From JAAGZL01 sp050291725 (GTDB lineage: Bacteria > Pseudomonadota > Gammaproteobacteria > Chromatiales > Chromatiaceae), in assembly GCA_050291725.1 (NCBI GenBank), contig JBNKKH010000022.1:1-64000 (forward strand): DNA of 64,000 nt, written 5' to 3'. The notes under the pieces are model-generated. The model worked only from the letters and a program-made list of their open reading frames with translations. It was not told the DNA's origin and searched no databases. The position numbers were made by a program, and so were the translations under genes. This document shows positions 35,740 to 45,532 of this stretch, piece after piece (within the stretch, counting starts at the first letter, position 1; the number at the start of each line of letters is the position of its first letter).

Positions 35740-37032
35740 ATGATCCGCAACTACAAAGTCACTCTGTTTATTGTTGCATTGCTGGTTCCGCTCAGTGTTG
35801 CGGGAGGAGTAGAGATGAATAAATCTGGTTCAGGAAATAGTGAATCTATCGTGCTGGGTATGGGTTGTTTCTGGGGCGCAGAAAAACGTATGTCCGCTCT
35901 ACCCGGAGTGGTTGATGTTATTAGTGGTTACGCTGGAGGTAGCTACTCAGACCCCACCTATCAAAAGGTACTCAGGAGCGAGGGTAGTAGAGATGTTACT
36001 AACCACGCTGAGGTGGTGAAGGTGATCTTCGACCCCACAAAGACCTCTGTGGAAAAGGTGTTGATCGGGTTTTGGGAGAATCATAATCCGACCCAGGGCA
36101 ACCGCCAGGGCAATGATGTAGGCTCCAACTATCGCAGCGCCATATTCTACAGCTCAGAGAGTCAACGCAGTGCTGCAGTGAAGACCAAAGAAATCTATCA
36201 GAGGGCATTAACCCAAGCGGGGTTTGGTGAGATTACCACTGAGATTGCACCTCTTAAGGTGTTCAATAAAGCTGAGGAGTATCATCAAGACTATCTAAAG
36301 AAAAATCCCAGGGGTTATTGCGGCATTGGTGGTACCCAGGTTCGTTTTCCTTCAGGTATGAGCGGTGTTGACGAGACAGTAGCTGTTAAGCCGCTTGATC
36401 CATCCGAGCTCTCACGTAAGGAACAGTTGATTGTGTTCGAAGCGGAAGAGTGTCCCTTCTGTAAGCTATTCAAACAGCAGGTGTTGAGTAAATGGAAATC
36501 TGATCTACCTATAGCTACCACGCTCTCTACTCTGCCGCCTGCTGGCTGGAAACTGGAAGAAGAGCTATGGGCGACGCCAACTATTGTGCTGTTTCGCAAT
36601 GGTAAAGAGGTGAAGCGCTATACTGGCTACAACGGTGAAGATAAACGTTTCTGGAAGTGGCTGGGTTACAGCACCTTGAGTGAAGAGGAGATAAGGATTG
36701 CGTTTAAGAATGGAACCGAGCCCGCATTTACTGGATCGTTGTTGGATAATCACAAGCCTGGAACCTATGTTGATCCGGTAACTGGCGAGCCACTATTTCG
36801 CAGCGACAGCAAGTTTAAAAGCGGCACCGGTTGGCCCAGTTTTTTTCAACCTATTCAGGGCGCAGTCACCCTGCATGAAGATAACGGTTTTTTCTCGCGC
36901 AGAGTGGAGGTGCGTAGTGCTAGTTCGGGGATACATTTGGGACATGTCTTTGATGATGGCCCACGCCCAACTGGTAAACGCTACTGCATCAATAGCAAGG
37001 TGCTGCGTTTTGTCCCAGATAAAAATGAATAG
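35740..37032 (+). CDS. msrAB: MsrA-thioredoxin-MsrB fusion methionine sulfoxide reductase
   Basis: A 430-residue exported enzyme repairing oxidised methionines. From the ATG at 35740 (after GAGGAG; the ATG at 35725 precedes this site) there is a signal peptide. MsrA follows with catalytic GMGCFWG (Cys43) and GYAGG, then a thioredoxin-like segment with EECPFCK (Cys238/Cys241), then MsrB with SGTGWPSF, HLGHVFDDGP and catalytic RYCINS (Cys416). The MsrB part has no cysteine besides Cys416, so the two structural zinc CxxC pairs and the resolving Cys are missing and recycling must use the internal thioredoxin. It is 33 bases after the DoxX gene and probably in the same operon. Confidence 0.93.
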   Translation: MIRNYKVTLFIVALLVPLSVAGGVEMNKSGSGNSESIVLGMGCFWGAEKRMSALPGVVDVISGYAGGSYSDPTYQKVLRSEGSRDVTNHAEVVKVIFDPTKTSVEKVLIGFWENHNPTQGNRQGNDVGSNYRSAIFYSSESQRSAAVKTKEIYQRALTQAGFGEITTEIAPLKVFNKAEEYHQDYLKKNPRGYCGIGGTQVRFPSGMSGVDETVAVKPLDPSELSRKEQLIVFEAEECPFCKLFKQQVLSKWKSDLPIATTLSTLPPAGWKLEEELWATPTIVLFRNGKEVKRYTGYNGEDKRFWKWLGYSTLSEEEIRIAFKNGTEPAFTGSLLDNHKPGTYVDPVTGEPLFRSDSKFKSGTGWPSFFQPIQGAVTLHEDNGFFSRRVEVRSASSGIHLGHVFDDGPRPTGKRYCINSKVLRFVPDKNE

Positions 37033-37568
37033 GGTTCAAGCCACTTCTGTCCTGTTAACTCCCTCTCCCCTCTGGGGAGAGGGTTGGGGTGAGGGGTGAT
37101 TGTGAGATAACTCATTAAGATTTTTGCTGTGTAAATAGCTGTGCCTGCCTGATAAATAGTGTCTCATCGTTTTCGTATGGATAAGGCATGGTAATGCCTC
37201 AGGGTATAGTTACCGGAATCTGTTCTAGTCCCATTTTAAAACTGTAGTTGGGCTACCGCAGTGATACTTTATTCTGGATTAAATGCTTAGCCAGTCGGTT
37301 TGATATCTAAGTTGAAGAAATAATTGGTATTTCTGTGGTTGCCTGCGTGGCTGTCTGGAATAAAAGGCTCATTTTATTCTGCAAAATTAAAGTTGCTCGC
37401 AATATTGACGCTGTAATAGAAGATGGTTTAGCGCTGTAGCTGAGTTGAGATGCTAAGCTTTTTTTTAGCGCTGCTTAAAGAGGCTCCTTATACTGTGCAG
37501 AATAGTATTAATTGGGTTCGTGTTTATGATTAAGAGGGATTTAACCTGTTGGGGTAGATTCCATATAC
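37033..37568. other. Intergenic stretch with one G/C-tract element
   Basis: A G/C-tract palindrome (37059-37097, CCCTCTCCCC...GGGGAGAGGG) follows the msrAB stop, perhaps acting as terminator. The remaining 470 bases hold no gene or recognised motif, and must include the promoter of the next gene. Confidence 0.7.
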
Positions 37569-40500
37569 ATGGACGTGACAATGCTGGATGAAGTTAAACA
37601 GATGCATACAACAGATCATCTGCAGCGTGTTGGAGTGAAAAGCCTGGCTACTCGGATCGCATTCTGGTTTTCTATTTTAGTGGCATTAGCCTTCAGTTTG
37701 GTCATTTACTATACGGTCTACGAGGATCGTAGTCAGCTGCTTGACTACAAAATGGATGATGTAGAGTTCGAGGCTAAGGAGAAAATCAGACAATTTTCCA
37801 CAGAAATAGTGCATGCAGAGAATGATGTGCTGTTCTTGGCTAAAACTCCTCCAATTGCAGGAATTATCAGCTCTTTTAAAGCAGAGGGGATTGATAATCA
37901 GGCCGACAGCAGTTTGGCTGAGTGGCGTAGTCAACTGGAGCAGATCTTCTCAAATTTTCTGTCACAGCATGAATACTATATGCAGATTCGGTTTCTTGGG
38001 GGTGCCAACAGGGGTACTGAACTGGTTCGGGTAGATAGACTTGCCGACGGCTCTATCAGTACGGTTCCTATCGACCAACTTCAGGATAAGAGCAAAAGGG
38101 ATTATGTTCGAGATTCCCTGCTTCTGCCTCCTGGTGGTGTGTACTATTCCCGGATTAATCTAAACCGGGAAAACGGGAAGATCTCGCTCCCACATACACC
38201 GACCATTCGTGTTTCATCTCCCATCTATCATGGAGCAGAGCTGTTTGGCATATTGGTTATCAATATAGATCTGCGCGCAGCACTTAAGGAGTTTATTTCC
38301 CAGTTTCCATGGGGCGCTGACGTGTCTCTGATTGATGATCATGGCGTGTTCCTGGCCCATAAGAATTCGGGTCTAACCTTTGGGGAAGATCTTGGAACAA
38401 AATATCGTGTTGCTACTGAGTATCCAATATCATGGGAAACTCTTTCCAAGTTGTCCCCCACCATGGAAAAAAGGTTTGTTAGCGATTTAAGCATCCAACC
38501 AGACTCACTCTGTTACGTTGCCTGGTTTTATCTAGGCGAGCATAAAAACATCCCGTTGTTAGGTGCGGTATTTGAGATCCCAAAGGCTAGTATCTTTGAG
38601 GGGATAAACAACAAAGTACGCAAAACAATATTGCTGGTGTTGTTAGTTATGGCGCTGAGTATGCTTGTGGTGTGGCTGCTGTCGCGCAAAGCGGTAAAGC
38701 CGTTAATCATCCTTGCAAATGAGGTGAGGGCATTTGGCCGTGGAGAAGATAATGCATTCCTATCTCTGAACAGGAATGATGAGGTTGGTGACTTAGCTAA
38801 AGCCTTTCAGGGGATGCGGGAGCAAATTACGAGTCGATCGTACCAACTAGTACAACAGAGTCAACGGTTACGCTCTATTGTAGATAATGCGGCAGACGGC
38901 ATTATTCTCACCGATCAAGCTGGGGTCATATTGGATGGTAATCCTGCAGCTGAGTTCCTGTTTGGCTACGATGCCGGGGAATTAGTTGGAGTGAATATGC
39001 AACAGTTGCTGTCACCCCAGTTTCGAGAGATGTACCAAGAGTGCGTTGCCAAGCATGTTCGTGATTTTGACAGGAATGATTTTAGTGCTGGCCATGAGAT
39101 TGAGGGGCAACGTCGCGATGGAGTATTGATAGATATTCGCATGACTATGAGCGCCTATGAGATTGATGGCGAAAAATATTTAACCGTACTGGTCTACGAC
39201 ATCCGTGAGCGTAAACACCTGGAACTGGAGCTGCGTAAATCTAATGAGTTACTGGAGGAGCGCGTCAGTAAGCGTACTAAGGAGTTGGAGAGAATCAACA
39301 AAGAGTTGTTGTCTGAGGCAGAACGTCACCGTATTACCCGAGCACGTCTATTTATTGTCAATACAATATTCGAAAAAACTCCACAGGCGATTGTTATTTG
39401 TGATGGGAATAATGTTATCCGCGATGTTAACCCGGCTTACACCTGTATGACAGGATACACTCACGAAGAAGCTGTTGGTCGCACCCCTGCTATAACTAAG
39501 TCTGGGCGTCATGATGCAGATTATTATCACCTTATGTGGAAGGATATTATTGAGCAGAATCATTGGGAGGGTGAGATTTGGGATCGACGCAAGAATGGTG
39601 AGATATTCCCTAAGTATCTGACTGTTGACCGTATACTGGGTGATGATGGCCAAGTACTTAACTACGTGGCGACCTTCTACGATATTAGCGACCAGAAGGC
39701 AACAGAAGCTGAGTTAGAGCAGCGGGCTAATTACGATCCTCTTACCAAGCTGCCAAACAGTGATATGTTCCTAGATCGTCTAGAACTGGAGTGTGATCTA
39801 GCAAAACGCTTTAACAAAAAGCTTGGGCTATTCTTCCTGAATATCGACCGCTTCAAGCAGATCAACGACTCATTCGGCTACCATAATGGCGACCGCTTGC
39901 TTTGTGAGATAGGTGATCGTCTGCAGGAATGGCTGCAGCAGATGGATATGTTTGTGCAGGGCGATGAAAACGAGGAATTTAGTGGATGTAGATTGTCCAG
40001 GATAGGCGGTGATAACTTTGCTTTTATTATTCCCAATCTAGACAAAGGCGCCAATGCGGCCATTGCAGCTCAGCGCATTATTACTCACATGGAGCAGCCA
40101 TTTAAAGTTGATGGCCAGGAAGTTTTTCTTACTTGCAGTATCGGTATTTCTATTTTTCCTGATAATGCCGGCAAGCTTGATGCTCAGATGTTATGTGCTG
40201 AACGGGCACTACATAAGGCGCGCGAAGTGGGAGGAGGTCAATATAGATACTATTCCGATGAGATGGAGCGCGGTAGCCTGAAGCAAGTACAGATGGAAGC
40301 CGATCTTCGTAAAGCAGTATTGGGTGATAATCTTTGTCTGCACTACCAGCCTAAGCTCTATATACCAAGTGGTGAGATTGTTGGCATGGAGGCGTTAGTG
40401 CGTTGGCCAACTTCGGATGGTTCTCAGATCTATCCAGATGAGTTTATTCCCTTGGCAGAGAGTACCGGTTTAATTATTCCTATGGGTAGATGGATCCTGC

Positions 40501-41057
40501 GACAGGCCTGTATGGATACTAAGATGCTGAACGATCGTAAAGGTTTGAACCTAAAAGTGGCGGTTAATCTTTCCATGCGTCAATTCCAACAGCTGGATCT
40601 GATTGAAATGGTTAAAGATGTGTTAGCTGAGACCGGTATTGCGCCCACCAATGTGGAGTTAGAGATTACCGAAAGTATGGTAATGATTGATCACAAGAAG
40701 GCATTAAATATGATGAGTGGCTTAAAGAAGCTGGGTGTAATGCTTTCCATTGATGATTTTGGAACAGGCTATTCGTCGCTTGCATATATGCGTCGTTTCC
40801 CGGTTGATGCCTTAAAGATTGATCGTTCATTTGTAAGTGACCTGGAGAATGACTATGAAGACGCATCCATAGTTTCTGCTGTCTGCTCCATGGCTAGAAG
40901 TTTAGGGCTGCTGGTAATCGCCGAGGGGGTTGAGACGGAAGCTCAATTGCAATTTCTTAAAGAGAACTTTTGTGACATGGCGCAGGGCTATCACATTAGC
41001 AGGCCCGTTCCCATAGATGTACTTGAAGAGTATATTCAACTCCATTCAGACGCGTAA
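37569..41057 (+). CDS. dCache-HAMP-PAS-PAS-GGDEF-EAL protein
   Basis: A 1162-residue inner-membrane c-di-GMP protein. Two membrane segments (about 30-50 and 355-375) enclose a ~300-residue periplasmic sensor, followed by a HAMP linker, two PAS domains (about 435-560 and 605-715), GGDEF and EAL. The GGDEF active site is degraded: RIGGDNF, with no RxxD I-site, so synthesis is doubtful. The EAL domain is complete: GMEALVRW, NLSMRQF, EITES, DDFGTGYSSL and IAEGVETE. It is therefore probably a phosphodiesterase. An ATG at 37581 is an alternative start. Confidence 0.92.
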   Translation: MDVTMLDEVKQMHTTDHLQRVGVKSLATRIAFWFSILVALAFSLVIYYTVYEDRSQLLDYKMDDVEFEAKEKIRQFSTEIVHAENDVLFLAKTPPIAGIISSFKAEGIDNQADSSLAEWRSQLEQIFSNFLSQHEYYMQIRFLGGANRGTELVRVDRLADGSISTVPIDQLQDKSKRDYVRDSLLLPPGGVYYSRINLNRENGKISLPHTPTIRVSSPIYHGAELFGILVINIDLRAALKEFISQFPWGADVSLIDDHGVFLAHKNSGLTFGEDLGTKYRVATEYPISWETLSKLSPTMEKRFVSDLSIQPDSLCYVAWFYLGEHKNIPLLGAVFEIPKASIFEGINNKVRKTILLVLLVMALSMLVVWLLSRKAVKPLIILANEVRAFGRGEDNAFLSLNRNDEVGDLAKAFQGMREQITSRSYQLVQQSQRLRSIVDNAADGIILTDQAGVILDGNPAAEFLFGYDAGELVGVNMQQLLSPQFREMYQECVAKHVRDFDRNDFSAGHEIEGQRRDGVLIDIRMTMSAYEIDGEKYLTVLVYDIRERKHLELELRKSNELLEERVSKRTKELERINKELLSEAERHRITRARLFIVNTIFEKTPQAIVICDGNNVIRDVNPAYTCMTGYTHEEAVGRTPAITKSGRHDADYYHLMWKDIIEQNHWEGEIWDRRKNGEIFPKYLTVDRILGDDGQVLNYVATFYDISDQKATEAELEQRANYDPLTKLPNSDMFLDRLELECDLAKRFNKKLGLFFLNIDRFKQINDSFGYHNGDRLLCEIGDRLQEWLQQMDMFVQGDENEEFSGCRLSRIGGDNFAFIIPNLDKGANAAIAAQRIITHMEQPFKVDGQEVFLTCSIGISIFPDNAGKLDAQMLCAERALHKAREVGGGQYRYYSDEMERGSLKQVQMEADLRKAVLGDNLCLHYQPKLYIPSGEIVGMEALVRWPTSDGSQIYPDEFIPLAESTGLIIPMGRWILRQACMDTKMLNDRKGLNLKVAVNLSMRQFQQLDLIEMVKDVLAETGIAPTNVELEITESMVMIDHKKALNMMSGLKKLGVMLSIDDFGTGYSSLAYMRRFPVDALKIDRSFVSDLENDYEDASIVSAVCSMARSLGLLVIAEGVETEAQLQFLKENFCDMAQGYHISRPVPIDVLEEYIQLHSDA

Positions 41058-41291
41058 AACATGCAAACTACCTGATAATTAATAATAAAATAGAAATGGG
41101 AGACTGGCTTTGTTATTAGATGGCATTGTGGTTGCCAAGGTGTTGTCGTGCAAGGGCGATTTTACTTCGGTCTGTGCAAATAGATGAATGTAAATTAAAG
41201 AATTCTAATTGTTATCCGCTAACTATAGAGTAAGGGGCACCAGCTTTTTGGCGTCAGTGAAAACCTAAGATATGGACGCGGGAGAGACGGA

Positions 41292-42890
41292 ATGAGGAAA
41301 AATGAGCCAGTAACAGGCCGAGAAGTAACCTATGGTGATGATAAGGTAATTATCTCAACCACCGATCTTAAAGGCATAATAACCTATGCTAATGATGATT
41401 TTATTGAGATTAGTGGTTTCTCGCTCGAGGAGTTGCTTGGTAAAAATCACAACATTGTCCGCCATCCTGATATGCCGCCAGAGGCGTTTAAGGATTTGTG
41501 GGACACCATACAGAGTGGTAACCCATGGCGTGGCATTGTAAAAAACCGCTGTAAGAGTGGAGATCACTACTGGGTAGATGCTTTCGTTACGCCAGTATAC
41601 GAGGGCGACACTCTAGTTGGATATCAGTCGGTGCGTACGTCTCCAGCCAAGTCCGACGTTGAGGCGGCAGAAAATCTGTATCAGAAGTTGAATGATAAAA
41701 AGATTAGCAAATTGCCCAAGAAGCGAAGCGTACACAACCTCAGCATTAAGGCGCGACTGTTTTCCGCTTTGCTGTTTTTGGCCCTGATGTTAATAGCGGT
41801 AGGGGTTGCCACTTTATTGCAGGCCGATAGCACCGTTATTCTGGCGATTTGCGCTATTAGTATTATTGTCATTGCTGTTACAGGGTATCTGATAGTTACG
41901 ACGCTGGTTACGCCGCTAGCTCGAATTAAAAATCTGCTGCATGGTTTGGCTGGCGGTAAGCTTCATCAGCCTATTGATATTTCCCATAATGACGATATGG
42001 GGCAGGTATTGCAGACAGTTAAATTGTTGCAGGCGCGCTTGAATACCGTGTTTGGGAATTTCACTGAGGCATCAATGTCCTTGGCTGCTTCAGCTGACCA
42101 GCTTTCGTCCAACGGTAATGAGGCATTGCAGGATATGGAGCGCCAGCAGGAAGAGACATCTCAGGTAGCTACGGCCATGAATGAGATGACGGCCACAGTG
42201 CATGAGGTGGCAAAAAACACCAATGAGGCGGCGCATGCTGCAGAGATGTCGGATGAGAGAACTCAGGCAGGCAAAGAGTTAGTAATTAAGACGCGCACTA
42301 CTATCCATAACCTGGCTGGAGAGGTGGAACGTTCAGCCCAGGTAATAGAACAGTTGAAAGGGGATAGTGAAAAGATCAGCAGTATCATGGAAGTTATTGG
42401 TAGCATAGCCGAGCAGACAAATCTGCTTGCTCTGAACGCAGCCATTGAGGCCGCCCGGGCTGGGGAGCAAGGACGTGGGTTTGCAGTGGTGGCCGATGAG
42501 GTGCGCACCCTGGCCCAGCGTACCCAAGAATCTACCACCGATATTCGTGACATGATAGAGAACCTGCAGTCCGGTATTGGAGATGCTGTCGAGGTGATGG
42601 CGCGGGGCAGAGATCAAGCAGGTACTGCTGTTACCCAGGCAGATGAAACTGGAGTGGCCCTAGATGCGATATCAGATGCAGTAGCCACTATCCACCAGAT
42701 GAATATCCAGATCGCAACTGCCGCTGAGGAGCAGAATGCGGTAGCTGAAGAGATGAATCGAAATGTGGTTTCTATTAACGATCTCTCTGAACACTCTACT
42801 AAAGCCGCTCGTGATGTTGCAGATTCAGGGTCAAATCTAGCTGAGATGGCAAAGAAGCTGAAAATGTTGGTTACTCAATTTAGTAATTAG
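41292..42890 (+). CDS. Aer-like PAS methyl-accepting chemotaxis protein
   Basis: A 532-residue receptor. An N-terminal PAS domain (about 15-120) has the Aer-type sequence VRHPDMPPEAFKDLWDTIQSGNPWRGIVKNR, which in Aer binds FAD and reports redox or energy state. A hydrophobic hairpin (about 155-210) anchors it without a periplasmic domain, followed by HAMP and the MCP signalling tip EQTNLLALNAAIEAARAGEQGRGFAVVADEVRTLA. It signals to CheA/CheW, whose genes are not in view. A terminator hairpin follows. Confidence 0.94.
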   Translation: MRKNEPVTGREVTYGDDKVIISTTDLKGIITYANDDFIEISGFSLEELLGKNHNIVRHPDMPPEAFKDLWDTIQSGNPWRGIVKNRCKSGDHYWVDAFVTPVYEGDTLVGYQSVRTSPAKSDVEAAENLYQKLNDKKISKLPKKRSVHNLSIKARLFSALLFLALMLIAVGVATLLQADSTVILAICAISIIVIAVTGYLIVTTLVTPLARIKNLLHGLAGGKLHQPIDISHNDDMGQVLQTVKLLQARLNTVFGNFTEASMSLAASADQLSSNGNEALQDMERQQEETSQVATAMNEMTATVHEVAKNTNEAAHAAEMSDERTQAGKELVIKTRTTIHNLAGEVERSAQVIEQLKGDSEKISSIMEVIGSIAEQTNLLALNAAIEAARAGEQGRGFAVVADEVRTLAQRTQESTTDIRDMIENLQSGIGDAVEVMARGRDQAGTAVTQADETGVALDAISDAVATIHQMNIQIATAAEEQNAVAEEMNRNVVSINDLSEHSTKAARDVADSGSNLAEMAKKLKMLVTQFSN

Positions 42891-42914
42891 AAATTAGTTG
42901 GGTGTAACAGATTG

Positions 42915-42952
42915 ACGCATCTATTGAACTAACAATAGATGCGTTATTTTTT
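42915..42952. terminator. Intrinsic terminator between convergent genes
   Basis: ACGCATCTATTG (42915-42926) pairs with CAATAGATGCGT (42933-42944) around a 6-base loop, followed by TATTTTTT. It lies between the Aer-like gene and the DegS-like gene and suits plus-strand termination best. Confidence 0.9.
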
Positions 42953-42967
42953 GCAATAGAGTTTGGG

Positions 42968-44077
42968 TTAAAGTTGGATATCTATAGTCTTGGTATTCCC
43001 ATCACGCCAGATAGTGATGCTGGTTTTGTCGCCCGTGTTGAAATCATCCAGGCGCGATAACAGTTCACTTACGCTGGTTATATTTGAGCCACCCAGTTTG
43101 GTTATCACATCTCCTGGTAGAACTCCGCCGCCTTTCTGCATCTTGGTACCCCTAAGCCCTGCCGCTTCAGCGATGGAGCCTGGAGCAACCCTGAGGACAA
43201 GCACACCTTCAACTCCAATTTGCTTCATCAAGACCTGGTTTATATCTTCATTGCTCTCTATTCCAAGCTGCGGTCTTTCATAGTGGCCCTTAGCGATCAA
43301 CTCAGGTACCACTCGGTTTACTGTATCCACGGGTACTGCAAAGCCGATTCCGGCGTAGGCCCCGGATGGACTGAAGATGGCGGTGTTGATGCCTACTATG
43401 CGTCCGGCACTATCTAACAGGGGACCGCCGGAGTTGCCGGGATTGATAGCAGCATCGGTCTGGATTAGATGATCAATGGTGCTGTTGCCATTGCCTGGCA
43501 GGCTGCGATCCAGTGCGGATATCACGCCGGATGTGAGGGTGTAATCCAGGCCAAATGGGTTGCCTATGGCGAACACCTTCTGTCCTACCTTAAGGTCGGC
43601 GCTGGTGCCGATGGGTACGGTGGGTGGGCTGTTGATTGGTACGCGGATACGCAGTACTGCCAGGTCATGGTCCGGGCTGGTCCCTACCAGAGATGCCATG
43701 TAGGTGCGGCCGTCGTTAAGCCTGATCTGGGCCTCAGATGCCTGAGCAATGACGTGGTTGTTAGTTACTACATGCCCCAGTTCATCCCACACGAACCCTG
43801 ATCCGGTACCACGTGGGACATTGAGTACATTTCTGGTCCATGGATTTCTAACCAGTTGGGAGGTGGAGATGTATACCACTGCCGGACTGGCCTGCTCAAA
43901 GATCTCTATGGTGTTCTTCTCATCTTCGGCCAACTCACCACGGGCGGTGACTGAGCGTGGCGTTGCGCTTAGGCCGATGATGCCGTACTCAATTGCCGGC
44001 AGCAGATAGAGGCCGACAGCGGCCAGGAGGAGAAAAATGGCAAGAAATTTGATTATGGATACATGTCTGTCATTCAT
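42968..44077 (-). CDS. degS: DegS-type periplasmic serine protease
   Basis: A 369-residue trypsin-like protease with one N-terminal membrane anchor (about 8-27) and one PDZ domain (about 270-369). The catalytic triad is present: NNHVIA (His108), DHDLAV (Asp138) and GNSGGP (Ser216). DegS (AlgW in pseudomonads) senses misfolded outer-membrane porins through its PDZ domain and cleaves the anti-sigma RseA. A single PDZ and membrane anchor favour DegS over DegP. The ancient neighbours hisC or rseP are absent. Confidence 0.93.
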   Translation of the reverse strand: MNDRHVSIIKFLAIFLLLAAVGLYLLPAIEYGIIGLSATPRSVTARGELAEDEKNTIEIFEQASPAVVYISTSQLVRNPWTRNVLNVPRGTGSGFVWDELGHVVTNNHVIAQASEAQIRLNDGRTYMASLVGTSPDHDLAVLRIRVPINSPPTVPIGTSADLKVGQKVFAIGNPFGLDYTLTSGVISALDRSLPGNGNSTIDHLIQTDAAINPGNSGGPLLDSAGRIVGINTAIFSPSGAYAGIGFAVPVDTVNRVVPELIAKGHYERPQLGIESNEDINQVLMKQIGVEGVLVLRVAPGSIAEAAGLRGTKMQKGGGVLPGDVITKLGGSNITSVSELLSRLDDFNTGDKTSITIWRDGNTKTIDIQL

Positions 44078-44126
44078 TATGGTTACATAATATCTGCAAG
44101 CGATATCTCTGTTGTGTGTTGCGCTG

Positions 44127-45458
44127 CTAATCTAATTTTTTGACGAACACTTTAGAGTTGCGTTGATAGTTATATAGTTCACGCCGTTTAATGGGCAGAG
44201 ACTTAACCGGCATCGATTGAAAGCCCCGTTCCCGGAACCAGTGGGCGGTTTGGGTGGTGAGGACAAATATCTTATTCATGCCGTAGCTCATGGCTTGCTG
44301 TTCCATCAGCTTGAGTAGGGCATCACCCCGCCCACCATCACGGTAGTCATCGTGTACTGCCACACAGGCAAGCTCCGCCATCTGCTCCTTTTCGTAGCAG
44401 TAGAGAGCGACGCAGCCTATGATCATGCCGTCCCGCTCCATTACGGTAAAGCGGTCGATCTCGGTCTCCATCAGCTCTCGGGAACGCCGCACTAAAACTC
44501 CCGACTCCTCCATAGGAGCGAGCAGCTCAAGTATTCCGCCTACATCATCGATTCGGGCGGTGCGGGTCTGCTCATAGGGCTCGGCTGAGACCAGGGTGCC
44601 AGCACCATCTCTAGTAAACAGCTCCTTGAGCAGAGCTCCATCCAAAGAACGCTTCAGTAGATGAGTGCGATCAACACCTACGCGACATGCGTTGATGGTA
44701 TTGCGTAGTACCTGGGCTAACTCCTCTGGCATGGTTTTACGCCGCTGAATTATCTTTTCCAAATCTCTTGGCATCAGGTGGGTCAGCAGTTTGCCTTTGG
44801 AGTCGGTGAGGCCTTTGCCTTCCAGCATATAGATTAGCTTGTCTGCTCCCAGTGCTACTGCAACCGAGCTGCCAACATCCGAGGCGCTAAGGTTAAACAC
44901 CTCTCCTGTTGGCGAGTAGCCTAGGGGTGGTATTAGGGCGATGGAGCCAGTTTCTAGTACACCATGGATGGCACTGGCATCTACTCGCCGTACCCGTCCG
45001 GTGTGACCAAAATCGACTCCGTTGTGTACCCCAAATGGTTTTGCAATTACGTAGTTACCGGAACTGACCCTAATGCGTGCTCCTGCCATGGGAGAGTTGG
45101 CTAGCCCCATGGAGAGCAGGGCCTCAATCTCTACCCGCACCATTCCTGCGGCCTCTTTTACACAGGCCAGGGCCGCATCGTCAGTGACTCTTAGGCCGTC
45201 GATATATTGCATCTCGGCTTTGCGCAGGCCCAGCCGCTCCTCCACTTGAGGACGGGCGCCATGCACCAATACCAGTTGGATGCCTAGGCCGTGTAATAGG
45301 GCGATGTCGTGAATTAGGTTAGGGAAGTCAGTATCAGCAACTGCCTCGCCGCCGATGACGATAACAAAAGTACGTCCCCGGTGGGCGTGAATATAGGGTG
45401 AAGAGTTACGAAACCAATCCACGAACTGCTCAGTCTGATTGTTCTTTTTGCTTGCCAC
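44127..45458 (-). CDS. argA: Amino-acid N-acetyltransferase (N-acetylglutamate synthase) ArgA
   Basis: A 443-residue enzyme acetylating glutamate, the first step of arginine synthesis. The N-terminal amino-acid-kinase-like domain (FVDWFRNSSPYIHAHRGRTFVIVIGGEA; about 1-290) usually binds arginine for feedback inhibition, and the C-terminal GNAT domain (about 300-440) has the acetyl-CoA motif region YRDGGRGDALL. Length matches E. coli ArgA (443). It lies 74 bases after argE on the same strand, forming an arginine unit. Confidence 0.96.
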   Translation of the reverse strand: MASKKNNQTEQFVDWFRNSSPYIHAHRGRTFVIVIGGEAVADTDFPNLIHDIALLHGLGIQLVLVHGARPQVEERLGLRKAEMQYIDGLRVTDDAALACVKEAAGMVRVEIEALLSMGLANSPMAGARIRVSSGNYVIAKPFGVHNGVDFGHTGRVRRVDASAIHGVLETGSIALIPPLGYSPTGEVFNLSASDVGSSVAVALGADKLIYMLEGKGLTDSKGKLLTHLMPRDLEKIIQRRKTMPEELAQVLRNTINACRVGVDRTHLLKRSLDGALLKELFTRDGAGTLVSAEPYEQTRTARIDDVGGILELLAPMEESGVLVRRSRELMETEIDRFTVMERDGMIIGCVALYCYEKEQMAELACVAVHDDYRDGGRGDALLKLMEQQAMSYGMNKIFVLTTQTAHWFRERGFQSMPVKSLPIKRRELYNYQRNSKVFVKKLD

Positions 45459-45532
45459 GCTATTTTTCCTTTAGGCTGCTCTACCTTATTAAAGCTTTAA
45501 AACTCTATTAAGTCCATGTTTTCATGGTCTAT

